The notes under the pieces were generated by a model. That model made no database searches and was not told the origin of the DNA. It was given only the letters and a program-made list of their open reading frames with translations. Source: Clostridium sp. SCN 57-10 (GTDB lineage Bacteria > Bacillota > Clostridia > Oscillospirales > Butyricicoccaceae). Taken from it: a DNA stretch of 14,296 nt. The stretch spans positions 1 through 14,296 of the forward strand of contig MEFT01000017.1 in assembly GCA_001725215.1 (NCBI GenBank). The letters are read 5' to 3'. The translations under genes were made by a program, and so were the position numbers. Below, one piece after another: positions 5,068 to 12,687 of the stretch; position 1 is the stretch's first letter, and the number at the start of each line of letters is the position of its first letter.

Positions 5068-6627
5068 ATGTTGCCACCACAGGTAATCACAGTATTGATT
5101 TGTGTTGCTGTTTTCATCGTCGGCGCCGCCGTCGGTGCGTTTGCCGGCTTTGCTTATCGTAAGAAAATCGCGGAAACCGAGATCGGAAGCGCCGAGAAGG
5201 AAGCAACGCGTATCATCAACGAGGCAATTAAGGCTGCGGAATCCAAGAAGCGTGAAGCCGTCGTGGAAGCCCGCGAGGAAATCTTCCGTGCCCGCGCCGA
5301 GCATGACAGGGAATACAAAGAACGCCGCGCAGAACTGCAGAAGCAGGAGCGCAGGCTGCAGCAAAAAGAAGAAGCCCTTGACAAAAAGTATGAAAGCATT
5401 GAACAAAAAGAGGACAAGCTGGCGCAGAAGCTGAAAGAAACCGAGGATCTGCAAGTCGAGATCCGTGCTCTGAAAAAGGGTCAGATGGATGTGCTCGAAC
5501 GCATTTCCGGCTTCACCGCCGAAGAGGCCAAGGCCTATCTCATCGAGCAGGTGGAAACGGAAGCGCGGCATGACGCCGCCGTCAAGCTGAAGGAAATTGA
5601 GCGCCAGCTCAAAGACGACGCAGACTCGAAGGCGCGCGAAATTATTTCCACGGCTATTCAGCGCTGTGCCGCAGACCATGCCAGCGAGGCGACCGTTTCA
5701 GTCGTGCCGCTGCCCAACGACGAAATGAAGGGCCGTATCATCGGCCGCGAGGGCCGCAACATTCGCGCCCTTGAAACGCTGACCGGCGTCGATCTCATCA
5801 TCGACGACACACCGGAGGCCATCACGCTGTCGAGCTTTGACCCCATCCGCCGCGAGGTGGCGCGCATGACGCTTGAAAAGCTGATTCTCGACGGGCGCAT
5901 TCACCCGGCGCGTATCGAGGAAACAGTGGACAAATCAAAGCGCGAGGTCGAAACCGTCATCAAACAGCAAGGCGAACGCGCGCTGTTTGAAACGGGCATT
6001 CACGGCGTGCATCCCGAAATCGTCAAGCTGCTCGGACGTATGCATTACCGCACGAGCTACGGCCAAAACGTGCTCAACCATTCGCTTGAAGTCGCGCATG
6101 TCGCAGGGCTTTTGGCCGCTGAGTTGGGCGCAGATATTACGCTTGCAAAGCGCGCCGGCCTGCTGCACGACATCGGCAAGGCCGTAACCCATGAGGTAGA
6201 GGGTTCCCACGTAAACATCGGCGTGGAAATTGCGAAGAAATACCGCGAAAGCGCGGAGGTCATCCACGCCATTCATGCGCACCACGGCGACGTGGAGGCC
6301 GAATCGGTCGTCGCGTGCCTTGTGCAGGCGGCAGACGCCATTTCTGCGGCACGCCCGGGCGCACGCCGCGAGAATCTTGAGGCTTATATTAAGCGCCTTG
6401 AGAAGCTTGAGGAACTGGCAGACGGTATGAAGGGCGTTGAAAAGAGCTTTGCCTTCCAGGCCGGACGCGAAATTCGCATCGTGGTCAAGCCCGAAGAGGT
6501 CAAAGACGACGAAATGATCCTGCTTGCGCGCGAGCTTGCCAAGAAGATCGAAAACGAGCTCAACTATCCGGGTCAGATCAAGGTCAACGTCGTGCGTGAA
6601 ACACGTGCGATTGAGTACGCAAAATAA
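5068..6627 (+). CDS. rny: Ribonuclease Y
   Basis: 519 residues, the standard length. RNase Y is the membrane-bound endoribonuclease that starts bulk mRNA decay in many Firmicutes and also processes riboswitch and polycistronic transcripts. The order of parts is: membrane helix (about 6-28), long charged coiled coil (about 32-190), KH RNA-binding domain with GRIIGREGRNIRALE from residue 222, then the HD domain with the metal-binding HDIGKA at 367-372. The C-terminal region is complete (LNYPGQIKVNVVRETRAIEYAK ending is typical of the family, from about residue 498). GAGGAGGT lies very close to the ATG (4-5 bases); the next codon is TTG and would have a more usual spacing, so the start could be one codon later. 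It is monocistronic with its own promoter and a strong terminator. Confidence 0.97.
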   Translation: MLPPQVITVLICVAVFIVGAAVGAFAGFAYRKKIAETEIGSAEKEATRIINEAIKAAESKKREAVVEAREEIFRARAEHDREYKERRAELQKQERRLQQKEEALDKKYESIEQKEDKLAQKLKETEDLQVEIRALKKGQMDVLERISGFTAEEAKAYLIEQVETEARHDAAVKLKEIERQLKDDADSKAREIISTAIQRCAADHASEATVSVVPLPNDEMKGRIIGREGRNIRALETLTGVDLIIDDTPEAITLSSFDPIRREVARMTLEKLILDGRIHPARIEETVDKSKREVETVIKQQGERALFETGIHGVHPEIVKLLGRMHYRTSYGQNVLNHSLEVAHVAGLLAAELGADITLAKRAGLLHDIGKAVTHEVEGSHVNIGVEIAKKYRESAEVIHAIHAHHGDVEAESVVACLVQAADAISAARPGARRENLEAYIKRLEKLEELADGMKGVEKSFAFQAGREIRIVVKPEEVKDDEMILLARELAKKIENELNYPGQIKVNVVRETRAIEYAK

Positions 6628-6642
6628 TCCATGCTTCGGCAT

Positions 6643-6676
6643 AAAAACCGCGCGGGCACAAGCCCGCGCGGTTTTG
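6643..6676. terminator. Bidirectional terminator shared by rny and fprA
   Basis: A perfect 14-bp stem, AAAACCGCGCGGGC (6644-6657) with its complement (6662-6675), 4-base loop ACAA. Runs of T on one side and A on the other let it serve both convergent genes: rny ends 16 bases before it and fprA ends 30 bases past it. Confidence 0.93.
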
Positions 6677-6705
6677 ATTTTATCTGTATCAAAATAGGGT
6701 GGCGA

Positions 6706-7884
6706 TTACAGCCCCTCGGCAAAGCGCTTGCCGTATGCACGCGCGTTTTCGAGATCCTGCTCGGTCGGCTTGAAGCGCACGCGGAAGCCCTCTTCGGGGG
6801 TCTTAAGGCGAAGCTGCTTAAGGCGTCCCATCAGATTGGGCACGGCCTCGCCGCTCCAGCCGTAGCTGCCGAAGGCGGCGGCCGAGACGCTCTTGTGGAT
6901 GATGGGATTGATACCGAGCAGCATTTCCCACACGGGCGGCAGTGCGTCCCCTACCAGCGTCGGGCTGCCGAGCAGGAAGCCGTTGCTCGCCGCGATGGCT
7001 GCCGCCGCGGCGGCTTTGTCGTCAGTCACGAGATCGAACATCGAAACTTCGACGCCCGCCTCGCGCACACCGTCAGCCATCGCTTCGGCAATTGCGCGTG
7101 TGTAGCCATATGCCGAAACATAGGCAATTGCGACCTGTTTCTGCGCGCGCACCGGCTCTTCACACCATGCGCGATACATGTCGATATATTTCTGCGGATC
7201 ACGGCGAATGACGGGGCCATGTCCATTGCCGATAAATTCAATGTTAAGGGATGCGATTTTGTTGAGCGCATTTTTCATATGGGGGTTTTTGAACGGCCCC
7301 ATGATATGGTAGAAGTAGTAATAATACGCGTCGCCGAAATCAGCGTCAATCAAATCGTTAAAGATGCGCGGGTCGGAGTAATGGCAGCCGAAGCTGTCGC
7401 AGGTAAAGAGCGCGCGGCGCTCGGGGATGTAGGTATACTGCGAGTCGGGCCAGTGAAGCTGCGGCACCGAAAGGAATTTAAGCGTCATGCCGCCGATGTC
7501 AAGCTCGTCTTTTTCGCTGACGGCAAATGAGTTAAACGGCTTGTTGACGATTTCGCGCAGGAAGGTGATGGCGGCAGCCGAGCCGACGACGGTAGCGCAC
7601 GGCACAAGCTCCAAAAGCCGCGTCAGCGAACCGGCATGGTCGGGCTCGGTATGGTTCATCACGATATAGTCAATCTCGGTTACGTCGCACACCTCGCGGA
7701 TGTTCTCAAGCATCTGGTCGCAGAACTTGTCCTTCACCGTCTCAAAGAGCACCGTTTTGGTCGCGCCGCGCACGAGATACGAGTTATAGCTTGTCCCGTA
7801 GTCGGAACGCATGATGATGTCAAATACGCGCAGATCGGGGTCCTGTACGCCGACATAATAGATATCTTTGATTGCTTCGATCAT
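6706..7884 (-). CDS. fprA: Flavodiiron protein (A-type flavoprotein, O2/NO reductase)
   Basis: 392 residues, the class A length. It reduces O2 to water (and often NO to N2O) with electrons from rubredoxin or a related donor, protecting anaerobes in the cytoplasm. The N-terminal metallo-beta-lactamase-like domain (about 1-245) carries the di-iron ligands H78-x-E80-x-D82-H83 (HTEPDH), H144 (LHWPDS), D163 (TCDSFGCH) and H222 (GNGHGP). The C-terminal flavodoxin domain (about 250-392) has the FMN loop YVSAYGYTRAIAEAM and LLGSPTLVGDALPP. No rubredoxin or NADH:flavin domain is fused. AAGGAGG lies 7 bases upstream of ATG. It is monocistronic, and divergent from nrdD; this pairing suits protection of the oxygen-sensitive reductase but may be chance. 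Confidence 0.96.
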   Translation of the reverse strand: MIEAIKDIYYVGVQDPDLRVFDIIMRSDYGTSYNSYLVRGATKTVLFETVKDKFCDQMLENIREVCDVTEIDYIVMNHTEPDHAGSLTRLLELVPCATVVGSAAAITFLREIVNKPFNSFAVSEKDELDIGGMTLKFLSVPQLHWPDSQYTYIPERRALFTCDSFGCHYSDPRIFNDLIDADFGDAYYYYFYHIMGPFKNPHMKNALNKIASLNIEFIGNGHGPVIRRDPQKYIDMYRAWCEEPVRAQKQVAIAYVSAYGYTRAIAEAMADGVREAGVEVSMFDLVTDDKAAAAAAIAASNGFLLGSPTLVGDALPPVWEMLLGINPIIHKSVSAAAFGSYGWSGEAVPNLMGRLKQLRLKTPEEGFRVRFKPTEQDLENARAYGKRFAEGL

Positions 7885-7913
7885 AACAAAGCCTCCTTGT
7901 TCCGTATACTTTT

Positions 7914-7942
7914 ATTATAATAGCAAAAGGAGGAAAGCGCAA
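7914..7942 (-). promoter_or_regulatory. SigA promoter of fprA
   Basis: Minus strand TTGCGC (7937-7942), 17 bases, perfect TATAAT (7914-7919), 30 bases before the start codon. Confidence 0.75.
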
Positions 7943-8003
7943 GGGTGAAATAGACAAAACGCGTGGACAAAAACCACGGCTCTTCATGCCGGATGCCGTA
8001 TTT

Positions 8004-8148
8004 TGCACGCGTGCCGAAACTCGTGCAAAAAGACCGTACGGCGGCGCGTGAAGAGGTCTGCGCACGCATAAATAGGGTGTGCTGTCAATACGGGAAAATT
8101 CACAAAATGCGTACGCCCTTTTTGGTGCGCATTCTCGGCACGCGTGCA
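8004..8148. repeat. Long imperfect inverted repeat between fprA and nrdD promoters
   Basis: Left arm 8004-8040 and right arm 8110-8148 are inverted copies. TGCACGCGTGCCGA (8004-8017) matches 8135-8148 exactly (14 bp), AAAAAG (8027-8032) matches 8118-8123, and CGTACG (8035-8040) matches 8110-8115, with a short mismatched part between. The centre of about 69 bases shows nothing coding. The right arm ends at the base before the nrdD -35 box. It lies upstream of both divergent promoters, so it is not obviously transcribed from either. It could be a miniature mobile element, a binding region or an RNA. The core of each arm is the 10-base palindrome GCACGCGTGC (8005-8014, 8138-8147). Confidence 0.7.
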
Positions 8149-8178
8149 TTGACACAACTATATGTAGTAGCGTATAAT
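8149..8178 (+). promoter_or_regulatory. Promoter of nrdDG
   Basis: TTGACA (8149-8154), 18 bases, TATAAT (8173-8178); both boxes are consensus. The leader is about 60 bases, and an NrdR-like box lies between the two hexamers. Confidence 0.85.
8155..8170 (+). promoter_or_regulatory. NrdR box 1
   Basis: Core CTATATGTAG (8158-8167) matches the NrdR core pattern CwATATATwG at 9 of 10 positions. It sits between -35 and -10, where NrdR with bound ATP/dATP would block polymerase. Confidence 0.7.
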
Positions 8179-8185
8179 CGAAACA

Positions 8186-8201
8186 ATACTAGATTATGAT
8201 G
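8186..8201 (+). promoter_or_regulatory. NrdR box 2 (weaker)
   Basis: Core CTAGATTATG (8189-8198) fits the pattern at about 7 of 10 positions. It is exactly 31 bases from box 1, three helical turns, which is the usual spacing of paired NrdR boxes. The spacing is the main argument. Confidence 0.6.
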
Positions 8202-8219
8202 CGTTTTGAGCAAAAACGC
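8201..8219 (+). promoter_or_regulatory. Leader hairpin of nrdD
   Basis: GCGTTTT (8201-8207) pairs with AAAACGC (8213-8219), 5-base loop, followed by the palindrome CTTTTAAAAG (8219-8228). It lies between the promoter and the ribosome site. It resembles a weak terminator, but the T run is short. Confidence 0.35.
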
Positions 8220-8243
8220 TTTTAAAAGAGAAGGGGCGACACC

Positions 8244-10556
8244 ATGTTTACGATGATCAAAAAGCGGGACGGGCGCGAGGTTGAATACCATATATCCAAG
8301 ATTGCAGCCGCTGTGCGCAAGGCGATGGAGGCTTCCGGCCGCCGCAGCGCCGAGGGAGAAAGCTTGCGCATCGCGCAGCTCGTCGAGCACAGGCTGGTAG
8401 AGTCGTTTGGCGACGCAACGCCCGGCGTTGAGGATATTCAGGACGCCGTAGAGCTTGTGCTCATGGAAAACGGCTATGCCATGGTGTCGAAAAAATACAT
8501 CATTTACCGTGCGGAGCGCAGCCGCGCCCGCGAGATGAACACCTCGCTCATGCGCGCTTATAATGAGATCACGTTTGCCGACGCCGAGGATTCCGACTTA
8601 AAGCGTGACAACGCGAACGTAGACGGCGACACGGCGATGGGAACCATGCTGAAATACGGCTCGGAGGGCGCGAAGGACTTCTACGAAAAGTATATCCTTT
8701 CGCCCGAGCAGAGCCGCGCCCACCGCGAGGGTGACATACATATCCACGATTTCGATTTCTATACGCTGACGACGACGTGCTGTCAGATTGATTTGGACAA
8801 GCTGTTTACCGGCGGATTTTCGACGGGGCATGGCTTTCTGCGCGAGCCGAAGGATATCATCAGCTATTCCGCGCTGGCGTGCATCGCGATTCAGTCGAAC
8901 CAAAACGACCAGCACGGCGGGCAGAGTGTGCCCAATTTTGACTACGCAATGGGCAAGGGCGTGGCCAAGACCTTCCGCCGTTATTACCACGACAACTTTG
9001 CTAAGGCTGCCAGCCTGATCGCGCCCGATTTTGCGGCGGCTGAGGTAAGTAAGGCGGCGGAGGCCGGAAGCGGCACCGTGCCGGCTATCGATATGCCGGA
9101 GGCATTTCTGGACGTCTTGCGCGCCGAGTCGAACGCGCGCGGCTGCGATGACGCGCTGTTTGACCGTCTGGCGAACTTTGCGTATGAAAACGCGCTGCGC
9201 GAGACCGACGCGCGTACCTATAAGGCCATGGTGGCCTTTGTGCACAACCTTAACACGATGCACAGCCGCGCTGGTGCGCAGACGCCGTTTTCCTCGATCA
9301 ACTACGGACTTGACACCTCGCCCGAGGGGCGCATGGTTGTTAAAAACGTGCTGCTTGCCACAGAGGCGGGTCTGGGACGTGGCGAGACGCCCATTTTCCC
9401 CATTCATATTTACCGCATCAAAGAGGGCATCAACTATTTGCCCGGCGAACCTAACTATGACCTGTTTAAGCTGGCGTGCCGCGTAAGCGCAAAGCGCCTG
9501 TTCCCCAACTTCTCGTTTCTTGACGCGCCGTTTAATCTCCAGTATTATAAGCCGGGCCACCCCGAAACCGAAATTTCCTATATGGGCTGCCGCACGCGCG
9601 TCATGGGCAACGTCTATGATCCCGAACATGAAATCAGCTTTGGCCGCGGCAATTTAAGCTTCACCTCGATCAACCTGCCGCGCATCGCCATCCGCAGCAA
9701 GGGCAGCCTCGACTGGTTCTTCGAGGAGCTGGAGCGCAAGATGGATCTTGTCACCAAGCAGCTGCTCGACCGCTATCACATCATCGCGCGCAAAAAGGTG
9801 CGCAACTTCCCGTTCCTTATGGGGCAAAACGTGTGGATCGGCTCAGATAAGCTCGGCCCTGACGATACGGTGGGCGAAGTGCTCAAACACGGCACGTTCT
9901 CGGTCGGCTTCATCGGCCTTGCCGAAACGCTGGTTGCCCTCACCGGCAAGCATCACGGCGAAAGCACCGAGGCGCGCAACCTCGGCCTCGACATCATCAC
10001 GTTCATGCGTGATTACCTTGACCGTCTGAGCCGTGAGCATAAGCTGAACTTCACGCTGCTTGCCACGCCGGCGGAGGGGCTCTCCGGCCGCTTTGTCCGC
10101 ATGGACAAAAAGCGCTTCGGCGTCATTCCCGGCGTGACCGACCGAGAGTATTACACAAACGGCTTCCATGTGCCTGTTTATTTCCCTGTTTCCGCATTTG
10201 AAAAAATTCAGATCGAGGCTCCCTATCATGCGCTGACCAACGCAGGACATATTTCCTACGTTGAGTTGGACGGCGACCCGCAGGAAAACCTCGAGGCATT
10301 TGAGCAGGTCGTGCGCGCCATGCACGACGCCGGCATCGGCTACGGCTCGATCAACCATCCGGTTGACAGCGACCCAGTGTGCGGCTATACCGGCATCATC
10401 GGCGACGAGTGCCCCAGCTGCGGACGGCGCGAGAGCGACGGCGGCCCCAAATTTGAGCGCATCCGCCGCATCACGGGCTATCTCGTGGGCACGCTCGACC
10501 GCTTCAACGACGCCAAGCGCGCCGAAGAGCGCGACCGCGTCAAGCACAATGTGTAA
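8244..10556 (+). CDS. nrdD: Anaerobic (class III) ribonucleoside-triphosphate reductase
   Basis: 770 residues. NrdD converts NTPs to dNTPs in the absence of oxygen using a glycyl radical installed by NrdG. Residues about 3-95 are an ATP-cone (allosteric activity site: IKKRDGREVEYHISKIAAAV). The catalytic barrel contains TTCC (C179, C180), the QSVPNFDYAMGKG segment and YMGCRT with C449, a candidate active-site cysteine. The C-terminus carries the radical site RITGYLVG with G745, followed by the conserved RVKH ending. The preceding zinc region reads DPVCGYTG...CPSCG: Cys 713, 723 and 726 are present but D710 stands where many homologues have the first cysteine. AAGGGG lies 7 bases before ATG. 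It is the first gene of nrdDG, under a promoter with paired NrdR boxes. It is oxygen-labile, so it is expected to work only under strict anaerobiosis. Confidence 0.97.
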   Translation: MFTMIKKRDGREVEYHISKIAAAVRKAMEASGRRSAEGESLRIAQLVEHRLVESFGDATPGVEDIQDAVELVLMENGYAMVSKKYIIYRAERSRAREMNTSLMRAYNEITFADAEDSDLKRDNANVDGDTAMGTMLKYGSEGAKDFYEKYILSPEQSRAHREGDIHIHDFDFYTLTTTCCQIDLDKLFTGGFSTGHGFLREPKDIISYSALACIAIQSNQNDQHGGQSVPNFDYAMGKGVAKTFRRYYHDNFAKAASLIAPDFAAAEVSKAAEAGSGTVPAIDMPEAFLDVLRAESNARGCDDALFDRLANFAYENALRETDARTYKAMVAFVHNLNTMHSRAGAQTPFSSINYGLDTSPEGRMVVKNVLLATEAGLGRGETPIFPIHIYRIKEGINYLPGEPNYDLFKLACRVSAKRLFPNFSFLDAPFNLQYYKPGHPETEISYMGCRTRVMGNVYDPEHEISFGRGNLSFTSINLPRIAIRSKGSLDWFFEELERKMDLVTKQLLDRYHIIARKKVRNFPFLMGQNVWIGSDKLGPDDTVGEVLKHGTFSVGFIGLAETLVALTGKHHGESTEARNLGLDIITFMRDYLDRLSREHKLNFTLLATPAEGLSGRFVRMDKKRFGVIPGVTDREYYTNGFHVPVYFPVSAFEKIQIEAPYHALTNAGHISYVELDGDPQENLEAFEQVVRAMHDAGIGYGSINHPVDSDPVCGYTGIIGDECPSCGRRESDGGPKFERIRRITGYLVGTLDRFNDAKRAEERDRVKHNV

Positions 10557-11073
10557 GCTGCACATCGCGGGCGTGGTGAACGACTCAATCACCGATGGCC
10601 CGGGACTTCGTTTCACGGTGTTTACGCAGGGCTGCCCACACGGCTGCGAGGGGTGCCACAATCCGCAGACCCATCCGTTTGAGGGCGGGGAGGAAACGAC
10701 GGCCGAAGCGCTGTGCGTGCGTGTGGCGGCAAACCCCCTGCTCACGGGGGTTACCCTGTCGGGCGGCGAGCCGTTTTGCCAGGCAGCGGCACTTGTGCCG
10801 TTCGCGCGCTTTGTGCGCGAGCGCGGGCTTGAACTTGCGGCCTACACCGGCTATACTTGGGAACAGCTGCAGCGGCTGGATAGCGACGCGCGCGAGCTTG
10901 TCTCGCTTTGCCATGTCATCGTCGACGGACGCTTCGAACTTGCGCGGCGCAGCCTGAGCCTGCGCTTTCGCGGCTCGGGCAACCAGCGCATTCTTGATGT
11001 GGCGCAATCGCTCGCGGACGGCGCGCCGCGCCTGATGTGCGACGGCCGCTGGCAGACATGTGCCGCAGAATAG
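10549..11073 (+). CDS. nrdG: Anaerobic ribonucleotide reductase activating protein (radical SAM)
   Basis: 174 residues from the ATG at 10549, which overlaps the last 8 bases of nrdD (translational coupling; no strong separate ribosome site). NrdG binds a [4Fe-4S] cluster and S-adenosylmethionine and abstracts hydrogen from the NrdD glycine. The radical SAM motif is C29-x3-C33-x2-C36 (CPHGCEGCHN) and the SAM-contact motif is TLSGGEPF. GPGLRFTVFTQG just before the cysteines is standard for NrdG. The open frame extends far upstream inside nrdD (to 10261), but that part reads as arginine-rich, out-of-frame nrdD and is not the protein. A strong terminator follows 33 bases past the stop. Confidence 0.96.
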   Translation: MCKLHIAGVVNDSITDGPGLRFTVFTQGCPHGCEGCHNPQTHPFEGGEETTAEALCVRVAANPLLTGVTLSGGEPFCQAAALVPFARFVRERGLELAAYTGYTWEQLQRLDSDARELVSLCHVIVDGRFELARRSLSLRFRGSGNQRILDVAQSLADGAPRLMCDGRWQTCAAE

Positions 11074-11106
11074 TCGGCTGCAATATCGCCTTAAATCGAA
11101 ATGAGA

Positions 11107-11136
11107 AAAGCGGGCTTCCGTATGGAAGCCCGCTTT
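11107..11136 (+). terminator. Terminator of nrdDG
   Basis: Perfect 13-bp stem AAAGCGGGCTTCC (11107-11119) with its complement (11124-11136), loop GTAT, ending in TTT. The T run is short, but the stem is very stable; it may work in both directions with the upstream AAAA. Confidence 0.8.
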
Positions 11137-11216
11137 CGCTTGTCGAAAAAAGCCCGAAGGGCCTAATCCATTTTGCTTTTTCGGCGACATGCGCGGCGAA
11201 AAAACACCTTAATCCG

Positions 11217-11238
11217 CCGATTTCTCTCAAGAAATCGG
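11217..11238. repeat. 9-bp stem-loop between nrdG and yedF
   Basis: CCGATTTCT (11217-11225), loop CTCA, AGAAATCGG (11230-11238). On the minus strand a TTTTTT run lies some 14 bases past it, too far for a classic terminator, so its role for yedF is uncertain. Confidence 0.45.
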
Positions 11239-11254
11239 TGAAATGAGGGGGTTA

Positions 11255-11274
11255 GCCGCCGTTTTTACGGCGGC
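11255..11274 (-). terminator. Hairpin spanning the yedF stop codon
   Basis: GCCGCCGT (11255-11262), 4-base loop, ACGGCGGC (11267-11274). On the minus strand it holds the last codons of yedF and its TAA (11265-11267). It has no T run, so it may protect the 3' end rather than terminate. Confidence 0.4.
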
Positions 11275-11831
11275 GTAATATCATACATATTGCTCACCGT
11301 GCCGACCGACAGCCGGTTTTCAAGGCCAAACGCCTTCAGGCAGGTGCCGCATACCAGAACCTCAACGCCCTGCGCCGCCATCTCGCGCAGATGGTCGGCA
11401 ATCTGCTCATTTTCCACGGGCAGACGCGCGCCGCCGTTCATAAAACAGATGGCGCGCGGCAGCTTGCCCGACTGCGCCAGCGTGTAGAAAAACATGGTCA
11501 TAAGCGACGCGCCAAGTGCCGCATCGCCCTCGCCGATGCCGGCACGCGAGACAAAAACAGCGTAGTCCTGCGTTGCGGAGGCGGGCACAGCCTGCTCCTG
11601 CACGGCCGGAACGGGCGCTTCGCCCTGCAGCGCAAGCGTGACGACAAAAAGCTCGCCATCAGGGTGTGTGGAGACGGTATAGCCCGCGTTGCCCGCAAGG
11701 CGTGTCAGGTTTTCCACGGCGGTGCGATTGTCTACCGTAACTTCAAGCACACCCTCGCCGCTTTCGATCTCTTTCTTCGTCATAACGACGGGCATAGGAC
11801 ACGGTTTACCGATGGCATTGATCTTTTTCAT
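11265..11831 (-). CDS. yedF: YedF family protein (TusA-like plus DsrE-like domains)
   Basis: 188 residues from the ATG at 11831. The open frame extends 33 codons further upstream, but that segment is basic, lacks family features and lies inside the preceding gene; the chosen ATG overlaps that gene's TGA (ATGA) and has GGGAG about 9 bases before it. Residues 1-70 are a TusA/SirA domain with the sulfur- or selenium-carrying motif GKPCPMP (C11). After an Ala/Pro/Gln linker (71-88), residues 89-188 are a DsrE/F-like domain with a C161-x2-C164 pair (VCGTC) and the ending GTVSNMYDI. YedF is linked by co-occurrence to selenium metabolism (selD-containing genomes), with an inferred role in carrying reduced selenium; no selD, selA or selB is in the window. 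Cytoplasmic. Confidence 0.9.
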   Translation of the reverse strand: MKKINAIGKPCPMPVVMTKKEIESGEGVLEVTVDNRTAVENLTRLAGNAGYTVSTHPDGELFVVTLALQGEAPVPAVQEQAVPASATQDYAVFVSRAGIGEGDAALGASLMTMFFYTLAQSGKLPRAICFMNGGARLPVENEQIADHLREMAAQGVEVLVCGTCLKAFGLENRLSVGTVSNMYDITPP

Positions 11832-12652
11832 TGACTTACAGCTCCCATCAAATCTTGAAAAGCGGAAAGCGGCAGACGGCATAAATGGCCCGCGCCATCG
11901 TCTGCGGAAAGGGCAAACGGGTCGATGCAAACAATCAGCTCGGTCTGCGTCACGGCAAACTCATCGGTCAGCTCAGCGGCCGTAAGCGTTTCCGCCGTAT
12001 CAAAGCTCAGCTTGTTTGCGTCACACCATGCCTTAAGCTGCTCCATGAGAAGGCTTTCGGCTTTGGTGGTGTTTGCACCGAACAGATCGGCAAATTTAAG
12101 CCGCCAGCCGGTCTCGCGGTCGAATACCTCGCCGTAATATCGCGTTTCTGAGGCACCGGCGGCATCCGTCGTCTCAAAGGTGCGCATAAAGCTGATATAG
12201 GCTTCGGGTGCGTCGAGCATTTCATAGGTGAAGGTGGTGCTTTGCGGTTTTGCCTTTTCCGCCGTTGTGCTGTCCCACTTATCTCCGTAAGACTGCTTGA
12301 CATAGTTAAAAAACAGTGTGCAGTCTTCCTCGAAGACGTCATACTCATCGTGGTAAAACGCGTTAAGCCTCTCAAACACGGTGGTTTTCGCTCCGCCCGT
12401 GACAAATTGGGGCACATAAGCGGTATAAGAGGCGAGCTGTACGCCACCGCTTGTTTCAAGCGTGCGGGTGAACGCAAGCTCATCGGCCAGCATGCTCTGC
12501 GGGGCGACGGTCGCACTCTGCACAGACAGCCGATTTTTCTCCTCCGCTTTTTGTTTGGCCTGCTCGGGGGATTCGAATTTTGCCACCGTACAGCCCGAAG
12601 TAAACAGCAGAAGCACCGCAGTAAGCACCGCGGCGGTCTTTTTTGTATTCAT
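11828..12652 (-). CDS. DUF3298 (RsiV/PdaC-like) lipoprotein
   Basis: 274 residues. The N-terminus is a lipoprotein signal, MNTKKTAAVLTAVLLLFTSG followed by C21, so it is probably anchored outside the membrane by its lipid. Residues 22-70 are a polar linker. About 75-130 (YTAYVPQF...VFERLNAFYHDEYDVF) look like the PdaC/DUF4163 part and about 165-274 like DUF3298: GWRLKFADLFG and near the end LIVCIDPFAL, LCRLPLSAFQDLM. In Bacillus such domains occur in the anti-sigma factor RsiV (lysozyme sensor) and the deacetylase PdaC, but here there is no cytoplasmic anti-sigma part, so a role in ligand or wall sensing is a guess. AAGGT lies about 9 bases before the ATG. It overlaps yedF by 4 bases, an unusual partnership. 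Confidence 0.8.
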   Translation of the reverse strand: MNTKKTAAVLTAVLLLFTSGCTVAKFESPEQAKQKAEEKNRLSVQSATVAPQSMLADELAFTRTLETSGGVQLASYTAYVPQFVTGGAKTTVFERLNAFYHDEYDVFEEDCTLFFNYVKQSYGDKWDSTTAEKAKPQSTTFTYEMLDAPEAYISFMRTFETTDAAGASETRYYGEVFDRETGWRLKFADLFGANTTKAESLLMEQLKAWCDANKLSFDTAETLTAAELTDEFAVTQTELIVCIDPFALSADDGAGHLCRLPLSAFQDLMGAVSQ

Positions 12653-12687
12653 GGATGGATACCTTGCCTTTCCGGTCGATGCATACT

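Noticed and set aside
6631..7530. 299-codon plus-strand frame opposite fprA
   Set aside because: It is antisense to a certain gene and begins inside the shared terminator.
7943..8148. Cobalamin riboswitch ahead of the nrd genes
   Set aside because: No B12-box-like sequence is seen and the region lies upstream of the nrdD promoter.
8598..9629. Long (343-codon) minus-strand frame inside nrdD
   Set aside because: This is a GC-skew shadow of nrdD; its arginine/valine-rich product matches no family and it has no promoter or ribosome site.
9843..10745. 300-codon minus-strand frame opposite nrdD-nrdG
   Set aside because: It spans the junction of two certain genes on the other strand; the composition is that of a shadow frame.
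11137..11216. Further small hairpins and an A-rich/T-rich pair after nrdG
   Set aside because: The GCCC/GGGC stem is short and the complementary A and T runs are low-complexity, so they are not evidence of a feature.
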